In this document: one piece after another, positions 35,680 to 45,404 of the stretch
Position numbering within the stretch: position 1 is the stretch's first letter
Layout: each line of letters opens with the position of its first letter
NCBI GenBank assembly: GCA_037139415.1
Contig: JBAXGN010000005.1
Location: 1-64,000 of the forward strand
Direction: 5' to 3'
Length of the DNA: 64,000 bases
Origin: Verrucomicrobiota bacterium
Lineage (GTDB): Bacteria > Verrucomicrobiota > Verrucomicrobiia > Limisphaerales > Fontisphaeraceae
Notes under the pieces: generated by a model
The model's database searches: none
The model's input: the letters and a program-made list of their open reading frames with translations, nothing else
Told to the model about the DNA's origin: nothing
Translations under genes and position numbers: made by a program

Positions 35680-36141
35680 TCAGGCTTTAGCCAACTCGGC
35701 TGCCTTAGCTTCGGCGGGTTTTGCTTCGCCTTCCGTCTTGGCTTTTTGTTCCCCTTCAGCGGGAGCAGGCGCAGGAGCAGTTGACGGCACATCCACCCAT
35801 TGGATGATGGCCATCTGGGCTACATCGCCTTGGCGCTTGCCAAGTCGCATGATGCGGGTATAACCGCCATTGCGCTCCTTTTGAGCGGGGGCGATTTCCT
35901 TGAACAGAATCTTCACCTCTTCCGTTTGATGGAGGCGGGCAACGGCCAACCGACGGGCATGGATGGTTCCTTGTTTGGCAAGGGTGACCATTTTCTCGGC
36001 AATGGGGCGGGCCGCCTTGGCCTTGGCCAAGGTGGTGGTCACAGATTTGTGCCTGATCAGACTGCAAACGAGGTTGGCCAGCATCGCGTTGCGATGTTCA
36101 AACTGGCGGCCAAGTTTGGCGGTACGTTTAAGATGACGCAT
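35680..36141 (-). CDS. rplQ: 50S ribosomal protein L17
   Basis: Residues 1-115 match L17 (MRHLKRTAKLGRQFEHRNAM, then NGGYTRIMRLGKRQGD), which sits near the peptide-exit side of the large subunit. The protein is 153 residues, with a ~38-residue C-terminal Ala/Glu/Lys/Pro tail not found in the canonical protein. It is the last gene of the block, 9 bases after rpoA. Confidence 0.97.
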   Translation of the reverse strand: MRHLKRTAKLGRQFEHRNAMLANLVCSLIRHKSVTTTLAKAKAARPIAEKMVTLAKQGTIHARRLAVARLHQTEEVKILFKEIAPAQKERNGGYTRIMRLGKRQGDVAQMAIIQWVDVPSTAPAPAPAEGEQKAKTEGEAKPAEAKAAELAKA

Positions 36142-36150
36142 AGAGTTCCT

Positions 36151-37179
36151 TTATTCCTTCTGTGGCAGCTTGGGTTCGGCGGGAACCGGAGGCGCTTCAA
36201 ACAGATCTGTTTCGAAGTGCATGCCCAAGTTCAATCCCAAGGTTGAGAGCTTCTCTTTGATTTCGTTCAGCGATTTCTTGCCGAAATTACGGTACTTCAA
36301 CATTTCAGCTTCGGTCTTCATGGCCAACTGGCCGACAGTGGTGATGTTGGCGTTGTTCAAACAGTTGGCAGCACGGACACTCAGCTCAATCTCATTCACG
36401 CTCATGTTGAGCAATTTCTTGAGCTTCATCTTTTCATCATCCTGCCTATCGACTACTTCCTCGAACTCAACAGCGTTCTTGTCGTAGCCGACAAACACAT
36501 CGAGATGATGCTGCAAAATAGCGGAAGCCTGGGTCAGCGCATCGTCGGGCGTAATACGTCCATCCGTGAAAATTTCCATGACCAACCGGTCATAGTCGGT
36601 ACGGTTCCCTACCCGGGCCGGTTCGACGGCATATTTGACGCGGCTCACCGGAGAAAACAGGGAATCAATGGGAATGACACCGATTACCTGTTCCGCCTTT
36701 TTATTTTGGTCGCCCGGACAAAACCCACGCCCCACCTTGACGGTGAGTTCCATTTCAAACTTGCGCTTACGGTCCAAAGTGCAAATGCGCTGTTTCGGGT
36801 TAACCAATTCGATATTCTGATTGAGCGTGATGTCGCCCGCAGTCACTTCGCCCTCTTTATTCACGGAAAGCATCAGCACCTGTTCCTCGCGGGAATGCGC
36901 CTTGAACAGCACTTTCTTGAGGTTCAATACGATATCGGTGACATCTTCCATCACTCCGTCCACGGTGGCAAACTCATGCATGGCACCATCAATGCGAATC
37001 GAAGTAATGGCCGCGCCCTCAAGCGACGACAACAACACCCGGCGCAGTGAATTGCCGACGGTATGGCCGTAACCCGTCTCAAACGGTTCCGCAATAAACT
37101 TTCCGTAGGTTTCCGTGGAAGCGGCATCATCTTTCGTCAACCGCTTGGGCATTTCAAATCGCCCTAGTCTTACTGGCAT
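36151..37179 (-). CDS. rpoA: RNA polymerase alpha subunit
   Basis: The 342-residue subunit has the N-terminal dimerisation domain (GYGHTVGNSLRRVLLSSLEGAAIT) that scaffolds beta and beta'. The C-terminal domain (ANCLNNANITTVGQLAMKTEAEMLKYRNFGKKSL) contacts UP elements and activators. The ATG at 37179 gives MPVRLGRFEMPKR. A longer frame from a TTG at 37200 is less likely. It sits in the usual rpsD-rpoA-rplQ order. Confidence 0.98.
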   Translation of the reverse strand: MPVRLGRFEMPKRLTKDDAASTETYGKFIAEPFETGYGHTVGNSLRRVLLSSLEGAAITSIRIDGAMHEFATVDGVMEDVTDIVLNLKKVLFKAHSREEQVLMLSVNKEGEVTAGDITLNQNIELVNPKQRICTLDRKRKFEMELTVKVGRGFCPGDQNKKAEQVIGVIPIDSLFSPVSRVKYAVEPARVGNRTDYDRLVMEIFTDGRITPDDALTQASAILQHHLDVFVGYDKNAVEFEEVVDRQDDEKMKLKKLLNMSVNEIELSVRAANCLNNANITTVGQLAMKTEAEMLKYRNFGKKSLNEIKEKLSTLGLNLGMHFETDLFEAPPVPAEPKLPQKE

Positions 37180-37288
37180 AACAACTGTCCTTTCCGGCAA
37201 ATTTAATCTGGCTCAACCAGCATTCTCCACTCCCGCCGCCGGGCGAGCCCATGTATTTGCCTTGCTCCATAAAGGAGCGGTTTATTGA

Positions 37289-37897
37289 TTAGCGGGAATA
37301 AAATTCAACCACCATTTGCATGTTCGCAATCGGCTGGATTTCCTGCTGGGAGGGAATACGCATCACGGTACCGCGAAACGCTTCCTTATTCAGGGAAAGC
37401 CAATCCGGCACGTTACGACTGGTGGCCGTTTCCAAACTTTTCACCGCCATCTGGCGGGAGACGTTATGGTCTTTGACCTCGATGATATCATTCACCTTGA
37501 GCGAATAGGAGGGGATACTGACCTTGCGGCCATTGACCTTGATGTGCCCATGGCCAACCATCTGCCGGGCACCAGAACGAGTGTTGGAGAGTCCGAGGTG
37601 GAAAACCACGTTGTCGAGCCGCGTCTCCAAAATTTGGAGCATCTGTTCGCCAGTGACACCACGGCGGCGCACAGCCTGCTCGTACACCTTGCGGAATTGG
37701 CGTTCCAGCAGACCATAGAAATAACGAAATTTCTGCTTTTCATTCAAGCCCACGCCGTAATCCGAATGTTTGCGGCGGGATTTGGGACCATGAACGCCGG
37801 GACCGTAATTGCGGCGTTCCAGATATTTGTCCGGCCCAAAAATGGGCAGACCAAATTTACGATTAATGCGAGTTCGTGGACCAGTATAGCGAGCCAT
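37289..37897 (-). CDS. rpsD: 30S ribosomal protein S4
   Basis: This 202-residue primary 16S rRNA binder has its S4 RNA-binding fold visible at ETRLDNVVFHLGLSNTRSGARQ. The N-terminus has no CxxC zinc knuckle, so it is the zinc-free form. About 110 bases separate it from rpoA, the largest gap within the alpha operon and a possible site for S4-type autoregulation (inference). Confidence 0.98.
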   Translation of the reverse strand: MARYTGPRTRINRKFGLPIFGPDKYLERRNYGPGVHGPKSRRKHSDYGVGLNEKQKFRYFYGLLERQFRKVYEQAVRRRGVTGEQMLQILETRLDNVVFHLGLSNTRSGARQMVGHGHIKVNGRKVSIPSYSLKVNDIIEVKDHNVSRQMAVKSLETATSRNVPDWLSLNKEAFRGTVMRIPSQQEIQPIANMQMVVEFYSR

Positions 37898-37932
37898 AAT
37901 TTAATGCCGGTTAACAGGTGTATTTTTCGGGG

Positions 37933-38565
37933 TTAGACGCGGCGTTTCTTGCGCGGACGACAACCATTATGAGGGATGGGCGTAACATCCTTGATGACCG
38001 AAATTTCCAAGCCGATGGCCTGCAGAGCGCGGATAGCGGACTCCCGTCCGGAACCCGGCCCGCTGACGCGAATTTCCACCTCGCGCAAACCGTGCGCCAT
38101 CGCCTGGCGAGCGGCTTCCTGCGCCACCTGCTGGGCGGCGAAAGCCGTGCTTTTACGCGATCCTTTATAGCCCACGCGCCCGGCGGTTGCCCAACCGAGC
38201 ACATTCCCCTGCATATCCGTGACACTGACATGCGTGTTATTAAACGTTGCGGTGATGTGCGCAACGCCACTGACAATATTCTTTGAACCCTTGGCCTTGA
38301 CCACCTTCTTGCTGGCCATATCGTCGCCCAGCAATTCCGCAGCGGTGGGAGCAGTAGCGGCAACGGGAACGCCGGGAGCGGCGGCCACAACAGTTTCCTC
38401 AGGTTTGGCGCCGGTGTCCGGGGCTAGGGCAGCCTTATCCTTCTTTGCGGTTTTTTCGGCGCCCTTGTCGGCGGCTTTATCCTGCCCTTTTGGAGTTTGG
38501 GCGGCTTCGAGCTTCCCTTCCTTTTTCTGGGGCGCGGGTTTCTTATCTTGTTTCTCTTCAGACAT
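37933..38565 (-). CDS. rpsK: 30S ribosomal protein S11 with long N-terminal extension
   Basis: The canonical S11 body ([20 protein letters not shown] to [13 protein letters not shown]) occupies the last ~125 residues and forms part of the 30S platform. It is preceded by ~82 residues rich in Lys, Ala, Pro and Thr. An internal Met83 ([12 protein letters not shown]) sits exactly where other S11 proteins start. However, starting there would leave a 260-base gap after rpsM, whereas the long start leaves 14 bases. The long form is therefore favoured. Confidence 0.95.
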   Translation of the reverse strand: MSEEKQDKKPAPQKKEGKLEAAQTPKGQDKAADKGAEKTAKKDKAALAPDTGAKPEETVVAAAPGVPVAATAPTAAELLGDDMASKKVVKAKGSKNIVSGVAHITATFNNTHVSVTDMQGNVLGWATAGRVGYKGSRKSTAFAAQQVAQEAARQAMAHGLREVEIRVSGPGSGRESAIRALQAIGLEISVIKDVTPIPHNGCRPRKKRRV

Positions 38566-38579
38566 AAGGTGAAATTAGA

Positions 38580-38975
38580 TTAATGAATGCCGGTCTTGGC
38601 GTTCGGGTTGCGAGTGACACCGACGGTCTTGCGCGGCCCCTTGCGGGTGCGCGCATTGGTTTGGGTGCGTTGACCGCGCACGGGCAAACCGCGCAGATGC
38701 CGGATGCCACGATACGATTTGATGACCTGCAGGCGCTTGAGATTTAAACCGATTTCGCGGCGTAAATCACCCTCAATGACGTACTTGCCCTCTTGAATGG
38801 CATGGACAATCTGCGAGAGTTGCTGCTCGGTTAACTCCTTGGCGCGGATTCCCAAGGGAATCCCCGCCTTTTTCAGGATTTCCAAAGCGTTCGTCGGGCC
38901 GATGCCGTACACATAACGGAGCGCAATTTCGATGCGCTTTTCACCCGGAATTTCAACACCAATGATACGTGCCAT
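38580..38975 (-). CDS. rpsM: 30S ribosomal protein S13
   Basis: The 131-residue protein of the 30S head bridges to the large subunit and touches the P-site t[24 protein letters not shown], the helix-hairpin-helix [12 protein letters not shown], and the basic tail [19 protein letters not shown] are all as expected. Confidence 0.98.
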   Translation of the reverse strand: MARIIGVEIPGEKRIEIALRYVYGIGPTNALEILKKAGIPLGIRAKELTEQQLSQIVHAIQEGKYVIEGDLRREIGLNLKRLQVIKSYRGIRHLRGLPVRGQRTQTNARTRKGPRKTVGVTRNPNAKTGIH

Positions 38976-38993
38976 AAATTATATTAAATCTGT

Positions 38994-39107
38994 TTAACCC
39001 TGGCGTTGTTTGTGACGCGGATTCGAGCAAATAACCCGAATCACGCCCTTACGCCGGACGATCTTGCAATTTTCACACAGTTTTTTTACTGACGCGCGCA
39101 CTTTCAT
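38994..39107 (-). CDS. rpmJ: 50S ribosomal protein L36
   Basis: The 37-residue protein was found by translating the gap between infA and rpsM. It reads [20 protein letters not shown] and then [17 protein letters not shown]. The three Cys and one His form the zinc ribbon of the C+ type. It lies 7 bases after the infA stop and 18 before the rpsM start. Confidence 0.95.
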   Translation of the reverse strand: MKVRASVKKLCENCKIVRRKGVIRVICSNPRHKQRQG

Positions 39108-39114
39108 AACCAAA

Positions 39115-39333
39115 TTATTCTTTCTTCCATTCCAACCGCCCTTTGGATAAATCGCAGGGCGACATCGCTGCCATCACTTTTTCCCCGACGGCAAACCGTA
39201 CTCCCGCAACCACCGCCCGTTTCGGCAGGTGGCCATAGAAGCGGTGGCCGTTCGCCAACACCACGCGGCATAACCGCTCCGACAAAATCTCTTCTACCGT
39301 GCCTTCGGCGCGGATGACATTTTCGCCATGCAC
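39115..39333 (-). CDS. infA: Translation initiation factor IF-1
   Basis: The 72-residue OB-fold protein binds the 30S A site during initiation. The segments [29 protein letters not shown] and [15 protein letters not shown] correspond to IF-1, although the sequence is divergent. Its first 40 bases overlap the end of map in another frame, so it is probably translated by coupling. The start [12 protein letters not shown] aligns with the usual MAKEDVIEVEGT. Confidence 0.88.
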   Translation of the reverse strand: MHGENVIRAEGTVEEILSERLCRVVLANGHRFYGHLPKRAVVAGVRFAVGEKVMAAMSPCDLSKGRLEWKKE

Positions 39334-40085
39334 GTTAATATCTCAGGTTCGGACTCGGTGACCAGCACCGTGTTCTCGAAATGAGCAGACAGTTGACCAT
39401 CCGCCGTCACTACTGTCCAGCCATCTTTCAAACGTTTTACGTCCGGCCGTCCCGCATTCACCATCGGTTCAATCGCAATGGTCATCCCTGCCCTCAGTTT
39501 AGGCGACGATTTGCCGGGTTCCACAAAATTAGGCACCTGCGGCTCTTCGTGCATTTGCCGTCCCACACCGTGCCCGACAAATTCCCGCACGACACTAAAT
39601 CCACTGCTTTCCACAAACTGCTGAACGGCACGGGATATATCCACCACCCGGTTACCCGCCAGCGCCTTCCCGATCCCTTGTGCGAGCGCTTGTTCTGTCA
39701 CATCAAGCAACTGCTGCGCTCGCAGATCACATCCGCCCACCGCCACCGTCCGAGCGTTATCCCCAATATATCCATTATAAAAAACACCCACATCCAAGCT
39801 TACCAAATCCCCAAAGACCAACCGACGATCACCCGCCAACCCATGCACCACCTGCTCGTTCACGGAAATGCAAGTATGGCACGGATACTTCATCGCCCCA
39901 ACCCGGTATCCCAAAAACGCGCTCCGCGCGCCATAACTTTGGATCCGCTCCGCAGCAAAGTTATCCAAGTCCCGGGTGGTCATGCCCGGCTGCGCCACCG
40001 CCAACGTTTCTTCCAACACAGCCCGCGCAATCTGGCAGGCCGGTCGCATAGCCTCCAAATCCCGTTCGCTTTTTATCACGATCAT
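39294..40085 (-). CDS. map: Type I methionine aminopeptidase
   Basis: The 263-residue dinuclear metallopeptidase removes initiator methionine. Metal ligands and catalytic His lie in YPCHTCISVNEQVVHG, SLDVGVFYNGYIGDNA, GHGVGRQMHEEP and IAIEPMV, with HFENTV near the end. It sits between secY and infA. adk, which is often placed between secY and map, is absent. Confidence 0.96.
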   Translation of the reverse strand: MIVIKSERDLEAMRPACQIARAVLEETLAVAQPGMTTRDLDNFAAERIQSYGARSAFLGYRVGAMKYPCHTCISVNEQVVHGLAGDRRLVFGDLVSLDVGVFYNGYIGDNARTVAVGGCDLRAQQLLDVTEQALAQGIGKALAGNRVVDISRAVQQFVESSGFSVVREFVGHGVGRQMHEEPQVPNFVEPGKSSPKLRAGMTIAIEPMVNAGRPDVKRLKDGWTVVTADGQLSAHFENTVLVTESEPEILTCMAKMSSAPKAR

Positions 40086-40140
40086 GGTCGGTACGGAGTT
40101 ATGCTCTACATGGCGCGCTCCGATTTGATGCTAACCAGAC

Positions 40141-41532
40141 TTAGAAGCGTCCCTTAAGTCGGCCCTTTTTCAGGAACCCGTCATAATGGCGCATCAATAA
40201 ATGCGTTTCCATCTGCCGCATGGTATCCAACATTACACCCACCATGATCAACATGCTGGTACCGCCAAAAAACGTGGCCACCGCATACGGCACGCTGATC
40301 GCGTTATACAACATAATCGGAATGATGGCGATAATCGTCAGGAACACCGCGCCCGCCAGAGTAATCCGGCTCATGGCGTGATGCAAGAAATCACTGGTTG
40401 CCTGGCCGGGACGCACTCCCGGAATATAACCATTGTACTTCTTAAGATCATCCGCGATTTGAATTTCGTTAAATTGCGTGGCCACCCAGAAATAGCTGAA
40501 GAACAGGATCATCAAGGCATAAACAATCAGGTAAAGTGCCTGTCCTTCACGCAGATGCATACCCATGCCGGTAAAGGTTTCTTTCAGCCATTTATTGTGC
40601 ATGATACCGCCAAGGAAGGTAAAAATCTTCTCGGGAAACATGAGGATGGCCTGAGCAAAAATAATCGGCATAACGCCCGCATAATTCACCCGTAACGGCA
40701 TGAACGACGTGCCACCCTGATAAATTTTACGCCCCACCGCCCGTTGCGCATACTGCACGGCAATCTTTCGCTGGGCTTGCGTCACCGCAATAACGCCAGC
40801 AACGACCCCGCACAACAGCAGGATCAACGCCACGCCATGGAAGATATTGAACTTCGCCGCCATTTCGGCCGGCGGGTGGAACATGTCAAAGAGCGCCTGT
40901 CCTGCCTGCGGCAACCGGGCCATGATACCAATGGTAATCACCAGCGAAACTCCGTTGCCAATGCCGCGCTCCGTGATCTGCTCGCCCAACCACATGAGCA
41001 ACAATGTTCCCGTAGTCAAAATCATTGTGGTTTGCAACCGATACCACAACCCTGGGTCTTGAACCAATTTACCGGTGAAATTAGGAAATATGCTCGCCGC
41101 ATTTTCCCAACCGATCGCCATCACCAAGCCTTGCCCTAAACACAGCATCACCGTCAAATAACGTCCATATTGGATGATCTTGGGGCGTCCGCCTTCTTCC
41201 CGTGCCAATTTGCTTAACTTGGGAACTACCGCCGTCAGCAATTGCAGAATAATGGTGGCACTGATATAAGGCATGATCCCTAGCGCACCGATGGCACAAC
41301 GCTCCAGAGCGCCACCGGTGAACATGCTATACATACCCAACAAACCGCCGCCCCCCTGACGGCTCGCATTATCTTCAAAATATTGCGTCAATGCGGCCCC
41401 ATCAATCCCGGGAATCGGAATCATGGAGATCAACCGGCAAATAGCCAGTACAGCCAGCGTAAACAAAATCCGGGATTTAAGCTCCGGAATTTTGAAGCAG
41501 TTGGTAAAAGTGCTTGCGATTTTGGCGAACAT
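40141..41532 (-). CDS. secY: Protein translocase subunit SecY
   Basis: The 463-residue channel protein of the Sec translocon has about ten membrane segments. The N-terminal ELKSRILFTLAVLAICRL, the plug-region MFTGGALERCAIGALGIMPYI, and the C-terminal loop QMETHLLMRHYDGFLKKGR are characteristic. It is 23 bases downstream of rplO, in the usual spc position. Confidence 0.97.
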   Translation of the reverse strand: MFAKIASTFTNCFKIPELKSRILFTLAVLAICRLISMIPIPGIDGAALTQYFEDNASRQGGGGLLGMYSMFTGGALERCAIGALGIMPYISATIILQLLTAVVPKLSKLAREEGGRPKIIQYGRYLTVMLCLGQGLVMAIGWENAASIFPNFTGKLVQDPGLWYRLQTTMILTTGTLLLMWLGEQITERGIGNGVSLVITIGIMARLPQAGQALFDMFHPPAEMAAKFNIFHGVALILLLCGVVAGVIAVTQAQRKIAVQYAQRAVGRKIYQGGTSFMPLRVNYAGVMPIIFAQAILMFPEKIFTFLGGIMHNKWLKETFTGMGMHLREGQALYLIVYALMILFFSYFWVATQFNEIQIADDLKKYNGYIPGVRPGQATSDFLHHAMSRITLAGAVFLTIIAIIPIMLYNAISVPYAVATFFGGTSMLIMVGVMLDTMRQMETHLLMRHYDGFLKKGRLKGRF

Positions 41533-41555
41533 GCGTCAAATGGGTGCGCCGAATA

Positions 41556-42041
41556 TCACTTCTTCGCCTCGGGCGTCGCCGCAACGGGTGGCTTGCGGCC
41601 CACCGTTTCGCATACGCCGCCTTTGGCTTCGATTTTGGCCTTGGCGGTCGCGCTGAAGGCGTGCGCCGCCACCGTTAATTTTTTCGTCAGATCGCCCCCA
41701 CCAAGAATTTTGATGCCGGCACTCTTTCCATTCGCCAGACCGGCAGTGCGTAACACCGTTTCATCCACCCGTGAACCGTCGTCAAAGGCATTTAAATCGG
41801 CCAAATTTACCGGTGAGTAAACTGTGGCATGACGGGCATTATTAAAACCACGCTTGGGAACGCGCCGGATAAGCGGCATCTGACCGCCTTCAAAGGTGCT
41901 GCGAATTGAACTCCCGGAGCGGGCGGTCTGGCCTTTGCCGCCGCGACCGCTGGTTTTGCCGTGACCACTGGATTCACCTGAACCCAAACGCTTACGGCGA
42001 TGCTTGGCTCCCGGACGAGGTGTGAGATTGTGTAAACGCAT
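41556..42041 (-). CDS. rplO: 50S ribosomal protein L15
   Basis: The 161-residue protein begins MRLHNLTPRPGAKHRRKRLG with the Gly-rich GKTSGRGGKGQ loop, and has the C-terminal L15 fold. A Lys/Ala/Pro tail extends it slightly beyond the usual 145 residues. It follows rpsE with a single-base gap. rpmD (L30), normally between them, is missing. Confidence 0.97.
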   Translation of the reverse strand: MRLHNLTPRPGAKHRRKRLGSGESSGHGKTSGRGGKGQTARSGSSIRSTFEGGQMPLIRRVPKRGFNNARHATVYSPVNLADLNAFDDGSRVDETVLRTAGLANGKSAGIKILGGGDLTKKLTVAAHAFSATAKAKIEAKGGVCETVGRKPPVAATPEAKK

Positions 42042-42042
42042 A

Positions 42043-42789
42043 TTACTTTACAATGTTTGTCGGTGCGACCGGTACAACCGGTACGGTGGATATCGCCGGC
42101 GCGGCGACGGGTTGCTGCCCGCCAGTTGGCGGCAGGAGGGGCACCGCCTGCGGTTTCTTGATTTCCAGACCACGGCTACGATAAATATCTTCGCGCAAAC
42201 GCAGTTGTTGCAGCGCGGCCAAGGTGGCTTTGACCACATTGGCGGCATTCTTGGACCCGAGTGATTTCGTCAGCACGTCATGCACTCCAGCCGACTCCAA
42301 AACCGAGCGCACCGTCTTGCCGGCGATGATGCCTGTGCCAGGCGAAGCCGGGCGGAGCAACACTTTGGCGCCACCATAAGCGGCGTACACTTCATGCGGA
42401 ATGGTGGCATCCTTGAGTGATACCGACACCATGCGGGCTTTGGCCACTTCCCCACCCTTGCGGATGGCATCAGCCACCTCGCCAGCCTTGCCCAAGCCAA
42501 TCCCCACACGGCCTTTCCTGTCTCCGGCAACCACCAGCGCGCTAAAGCTGAACCGGCGGCCGCCCTTGACGACTTTGGCAGATCGGTTGATGAATACAAC
42601 TTTTTCGGCTAGCTCATCGCCCTTGCCATCCGAACCGTCCCCATCACCGGGACGGCGACGACGCGGACCGCGATCACGATCTCCGCGACCGCCGCCACGC
42701 ATACCGCCGCGCCCTTCGCGAACGGGTTCCTTGACGACTGAGGTTTCGGGCAACTTGGTGCCTACGTTTGATGGTTCGTTATCTGCCAC
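42043..42789 (-). CDS. rpsE: 30S ribosomal protein S5 with N- and C-terminal extensions
   Basis: The S5 core ([21 protein letters not shown], then [24 protein letters not shown]) helps decoding fidelity near the mRNA entry. At 248 residues the protein is about 80 longer than usual. An Arg/Gly/Asp-rich N-terminal segment ([20 protein letters not shown]) looks like an RGG-type RNA-binding tail. The C-terminus adds a Pro/Ala/Val-rich stretch. Confidence 0.96.
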   Translation of the reverse strand: MADNEPSNVGTKLPETSVVKEPVREGRGGMRGGGRGDRDRGPRRRRPGDGDGSDGKGDELAEKVVFINRSAKVVKGGRRFSFSALVVAGDRKGRVGIGLGKAGEVADAIRKGGEVAKARMVSVSLKDATIPHEVYAAYGGAKVLLRPASPGTGIIAGKTVRSVLESAGVHDVLTKSLGSKNAANVVKATLAALQQLRLREDIYRSRGLEIKKPQAVPLLPPTGGQQPVAAPAISTVPVVPVAPTNIVK

Positions 42790-42810
42790 GGTTAAATCTC
42801 CTGGTTAAAA

Positions 42811-43230
42811 TTAGAACTTGAGTCCAGCCTCGCGCGCTGCACGGGCGAGTGCCGCCAGCTTGCCATCCTTGCCCACCAAAACCGGCTTGCCATCCTTGCC
42901 GGTTTCAGTTTTCGCGCCACGATACTTGGAAGATCCGCGATCGAATACCACTGCCACAATTCCCTTGGCCTTGGCCATTTCACCCGCCAACTTGCCAATC
43001 GCGATGGCACTGACAACATTCGCGGCCAGTTTTTCGCGATTAGGCGCTATCTTGCTGGTGGTGGACAGCGCGACGAGCGTCTTGCCCGCCACGTCGTCAA
43101 TAAATTGCACGTGAATATTGCGACCAGTGAAACACACGCTCATGCGCGGGCGTTCCGCCGTTCCAGAGATCTTGTTGCGCACCCGAAAGTGGCGCAATTT
43201 TGCCAGACGATGTTTGACTTGGACTCTCAT
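42811..43230 (-). CDS. rplR: 50S ribosomal protein L18 with internal insertion
   Basis: This 5S rRNA-binding protein is 139 residues. The core (RPRMSVCFTGRNIHVQFIDD) and the C-terminal ALARAAREAGLKF are canonical. About 20 extra residues (KTETGKDGKPVLVGKDGK) lie between the VVFDRGSSKYRG strand and the final helix, where the usual protein has only a short linker. Confidence 0.96.
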   Translation of the reverse strand: MRVQVKHRLAKLRHFRVRNKISGTAERPRMSVCFTGRNIHVQFIDDVAGKTLVALSTTSKIAPNREKLAANVVSAIAIGKLAGEMAKAKGIVAVVFDRGSSKYRGAKTETGKDGKPVLVGKDGKLAALARAAREAGLKF

Positions 43231-43287
43231 GTATATCTTGCGGCCACGGTCTTGGCCGTGACCAATTAATCCTGATTATGACAATGG

Positions 43288-43824
43288 TTATTGGACGGTC
43301 TTGCCTTCCTTACGGACGACCTTTTCACCCACGTAACGCACACCCTTGCCCTTGTAAGGCTCCGGCGGGTAGAAGGATCGCAGTTCCGCTGCAACCTGAC
43401 CCACCACATGCTTGTCAGGGCCTTCCACAGTAATTTTGGTGTTTTCCTCGACCGTGACCTTGATTTGGTCCGGAATATTATAATTGATGGGGTGCGAATA
43501 ACCCAAGTTCATGGTAATGACCTTGCCCGCCACCGCAGCCTTGAAGCCAACCCCTTGAATCTCCAGCTTCTTCATAAAACCCTCCGCTACGCCCTTGACC
43601 ATGTTATTCAGCAGGGCACGTCCCAGCCCATGCATGGCCTTGGCTTCGGCGCTCTCACCTTGGCGGCTAACCAGCGCTTTGCCATCTTGAATGGCAACGG
43701 TGGTGTGCGGCGGCAGGTTAAAATTCAATTTGCCCTTGGGGCCTTCGACCGAGACTTTCCGCCCGCTGACCTCGACTTTGACCTTCGGCGGAATACCGAT
43801 CGGTAATTTTCCAATGCGTGACAT
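43288..43824 (-). CDS. rplF: 50S ribosomal protein L6
   Basis: The 178-residue two-domain protein lies near the sarcin-ricin loop and factor-binding site. MSRIGKLPIGIPPKVKVEVSG at the start and the conserved PPEPYKGKGVRYVGEKV near the C-terminus identify it. Length is standard. Confidence 0.98.
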   Translation of the reverse strand: MSRIGKLPIGIPPKVKVEVSGRKVSVEGPKGKLNFNLPPHTTVAIQDGKALVSRQGESAEAKAMHGLGRALLNNMVKGVAEGFMKKLEIQGVGFKAAVAGKVITMNLGYSHPINYNIPDQIKVTVEENTKITVEGPDKHVVGQVAAELRSFYPPEPYKGKGVRYVGEKVVRKEGKTVQ

Positions 43825-43842
43825 AATTCTAAGGTATATAAG

Positions 43843-44229
43843 TTACCACACGTAGCACAATACTTCGCCGCCCAATTTGTTTTTGCGGGCATCGTTGCCG
43901 GTCATGACGCCTTGCGGCGTAGATAGCACGGAAACTCCCAAACCGCCCCGCACGCGGGGTACTTTATCCGCGCCGACATAACAGCGCCGGCCGGGCGTAC
44001 TGATGCGGCGAAGCCCCTCGATGACGCCCTTGCGCCCCTGGTACTTCAGCTTCAGCTTCAGCTTTTTGATGCTCTTTCCTTCCACTTCGCAATCGGCGAT
44101 ATAGCCTTCCCGCTTCAGGATGAGCGCAAGGCTCTCCTTCAGTTTGGAATGCGGCATATCCACGGTGGGCAACAACGCCAAACTGGCGTTGCGAATGCGG
44201 GTTAACATGTCAGAAATCGGGTCGGTCAT
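43843..44229 (-). CDS. rpsH: 30S ribosomal protein S8
   Basis: The 128-residue protein binds the 16S central domain and in E. coli represses the spc operon. It starts MTDPISDMLTRIRNASLA and ends GLGVSVLSTPQGVMTGNDA plus a short tail. The ATG at 44229 gives the canonical start. The longer frame to 44286 would overlap rpsN. Confidence 0.97.
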   Translation of the reverse strand: MTDPISDMLTRIRNASLALLPTVDMPHSKLKESLALILKREGYIADCEVEGKSIKKLKLKLKYQGRKGVIEGLRRISTPGRRCYVGADKVPRVRGGLGVSVLSTPQGVMTGNDARKNKLGGEVLCYVW

Positions 44230-44248
44230 AACCGTATCAAATGTTCCA

Positions 44249-44518
44249 TTACCAACTGGCTTTGGTGACGCCGGGGATGAGTCCATTCAGCGCCAACTCC
44301 CGGAACGTGAGGCGTGAAACGTTGAATTTGCGAATGTACGCGTGGCGACGTCCCGAGACGGCGCAACGATTCACCACCCGTACTGGGCAGGCGTCCTTGG
44401 GCAATTTTGCCAGTCCGGCATAATCGCCTTTAGCCTTGAGTTCCGCACGAACAGCGGCGTACTTTTTAACGGTCCGCGCTTTGCGGTTATTCCGTTCAAT
44501 CCAGGATGTCTTGGCCAT
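44249..44518 (-). CDS. rpsN: 30S ribosomal protein S14
   Basis: The 89-residue head protein has [20 protein letters not shown] and ends [11 protein letters not shown]. It lacks the paired CxxC zinc motif and is therefore the longer, zinc-independent type. It lies between rplE and rpsH as usual. Confidence 0.97.
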   Translation of the reverse strand: MAKTSWIERNNRKARTVKKYAAVRAELKAKGDYAGLAKLPKDACPVRVVNRCAVSGRRHAYIRKFNVSRLTFRELALNGLIPGVTKASW

Positions 44519-44523
44519 ATCGT

Positions 44524-45069
44524 TTATCTTCCTTCTGCAAAGGGCATGCCCATGAGTTTCAACAAGTCCAGCGCTTCCGCGTTGGTAGGCGCGCTGGTGA
44601 CAATTGTGATGTCCATGCCTTGCGTGCGTTTGATTTTATCGAGTTCAATCTCCGGAAAAATCGTCTGCTCCGCGACGCCGAGCGAATAGTTTCCACTGCC
44701 GTCAAAGGACCGGCTGGAAATCCCGCGAAAATCGCGAATGCGCGGCAACGCCGCCGCCACAAGCCGGTCGAGAAACTCATACATCACCTCGCGACGCAGC
44801 GTGACATAACAACCCACGGCCTGTCCCTCGCGCAGTTTAAAGTTGGCGATGCTCTTGCGAGACTTGGTGATCACCGGTTTGCGTCCAGTGATCATGGTCA
44901 GGTCTTTGGCGGCATCATCCACCGCGCTCTTTTCCAGCGAGGCGGAGACCCCCATGTTAATGACGATCTTTTGTATCCGCGGCACTTCGTGGATGTTTTT
45001 GTAACCCCGCTTGGCCTTAAGGGCCGGGATCACTTCGTTAACGTATTTTTCCTGTAATCTTGGTTTCAT
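44524..45069 (-). CDS. rplE: 50S ribosomal protein L5
   Basis: The 181-residue protein binds 5S rRNA and contacts the P-site tRNA and the 30S head. It reads [17 protein letters not shown], then [16 protein letters not shown], and has the C-terminal [21 protein letters not shown]. Length is standard. Confidence 0.98.
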   Translation of the reverse strand: MKPRLQEKYVNEVIPALKAKRGYKNIHEVPRIQKIVINMGVSASLEKSAVDDAAKDLTMITGRKPVITKSRKSIANFKLREGQAVGCYVTLRREVMYEFLDRLVAAALPRIRDFRGISSRSFDGSGNYSLGVAEQTIFPEIELDKIKRTQGMDITIVTSAPTNAEALDLLKLMGMPFAEGR

Positions 45070-45118
45070 TGCGCGTTCAAGCAGTTATGGTGGTCGCGTT
45101 GCTTCGGTTGTTTGGCCC

Positions 45119-45403
45119 TCAGGCCTTCGCCGCCGGTTGGACGGCGCCGCGTTTGGCAGCACGCGCGTCATAGCGATCGGCGCGCATCACATTGGACATA
45201 TGCACCGGCGCCTCGCGTTCCATGATGGTGCCTTGCTGCTGTGCGCCGGCCCGCCCCTTTTTCAGGTGGCGCTTGACCATGCGCACCCCTTCGATCAGGA
45301 CGGTTTGTTTCAGCGTCTGTACTTCAATGATGCGACCGCGCTTGCCTTTGTCGGCACCCGCAATCACCACCACTTCATCTGCTTTTTTAACGTGAGCTGT
45401 CAT
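45119..45403 (-). CDS. rplX: 50S ribosomal protein L24
   Basis: The 94-residue KOW-domain protein initiates 50S assembly and sits at the tunnel exit. ADEVVVIAGADKGKRGRIIEV is the KOW motif, and EREAPVHMSNVM is the conserved central segment. It ends with a short Ala/Lys tail. It lies one base after rplN. Confidence 0.96.
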   Translation of the reverse strand: MTAHVKKADEVVVIAGADKGKRGRIIEVQTLKQTVLIEGVRMVKRHLKKGRAGAQQQGTIMEREAPVHMSNVMRADRYDARAAKRGAVQPAAKA

Positions 45404-45404
45404 A

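Noticed and set aside
38319-38565. Treating the S11 N-terminal extension as untranslated leader with start at Met83
   Set aside because: It would leave a 260-base hole between rpsM and rpsK in a block with gaps usually under 60 bases, and other ribosomal proteins here carry similar extensions.
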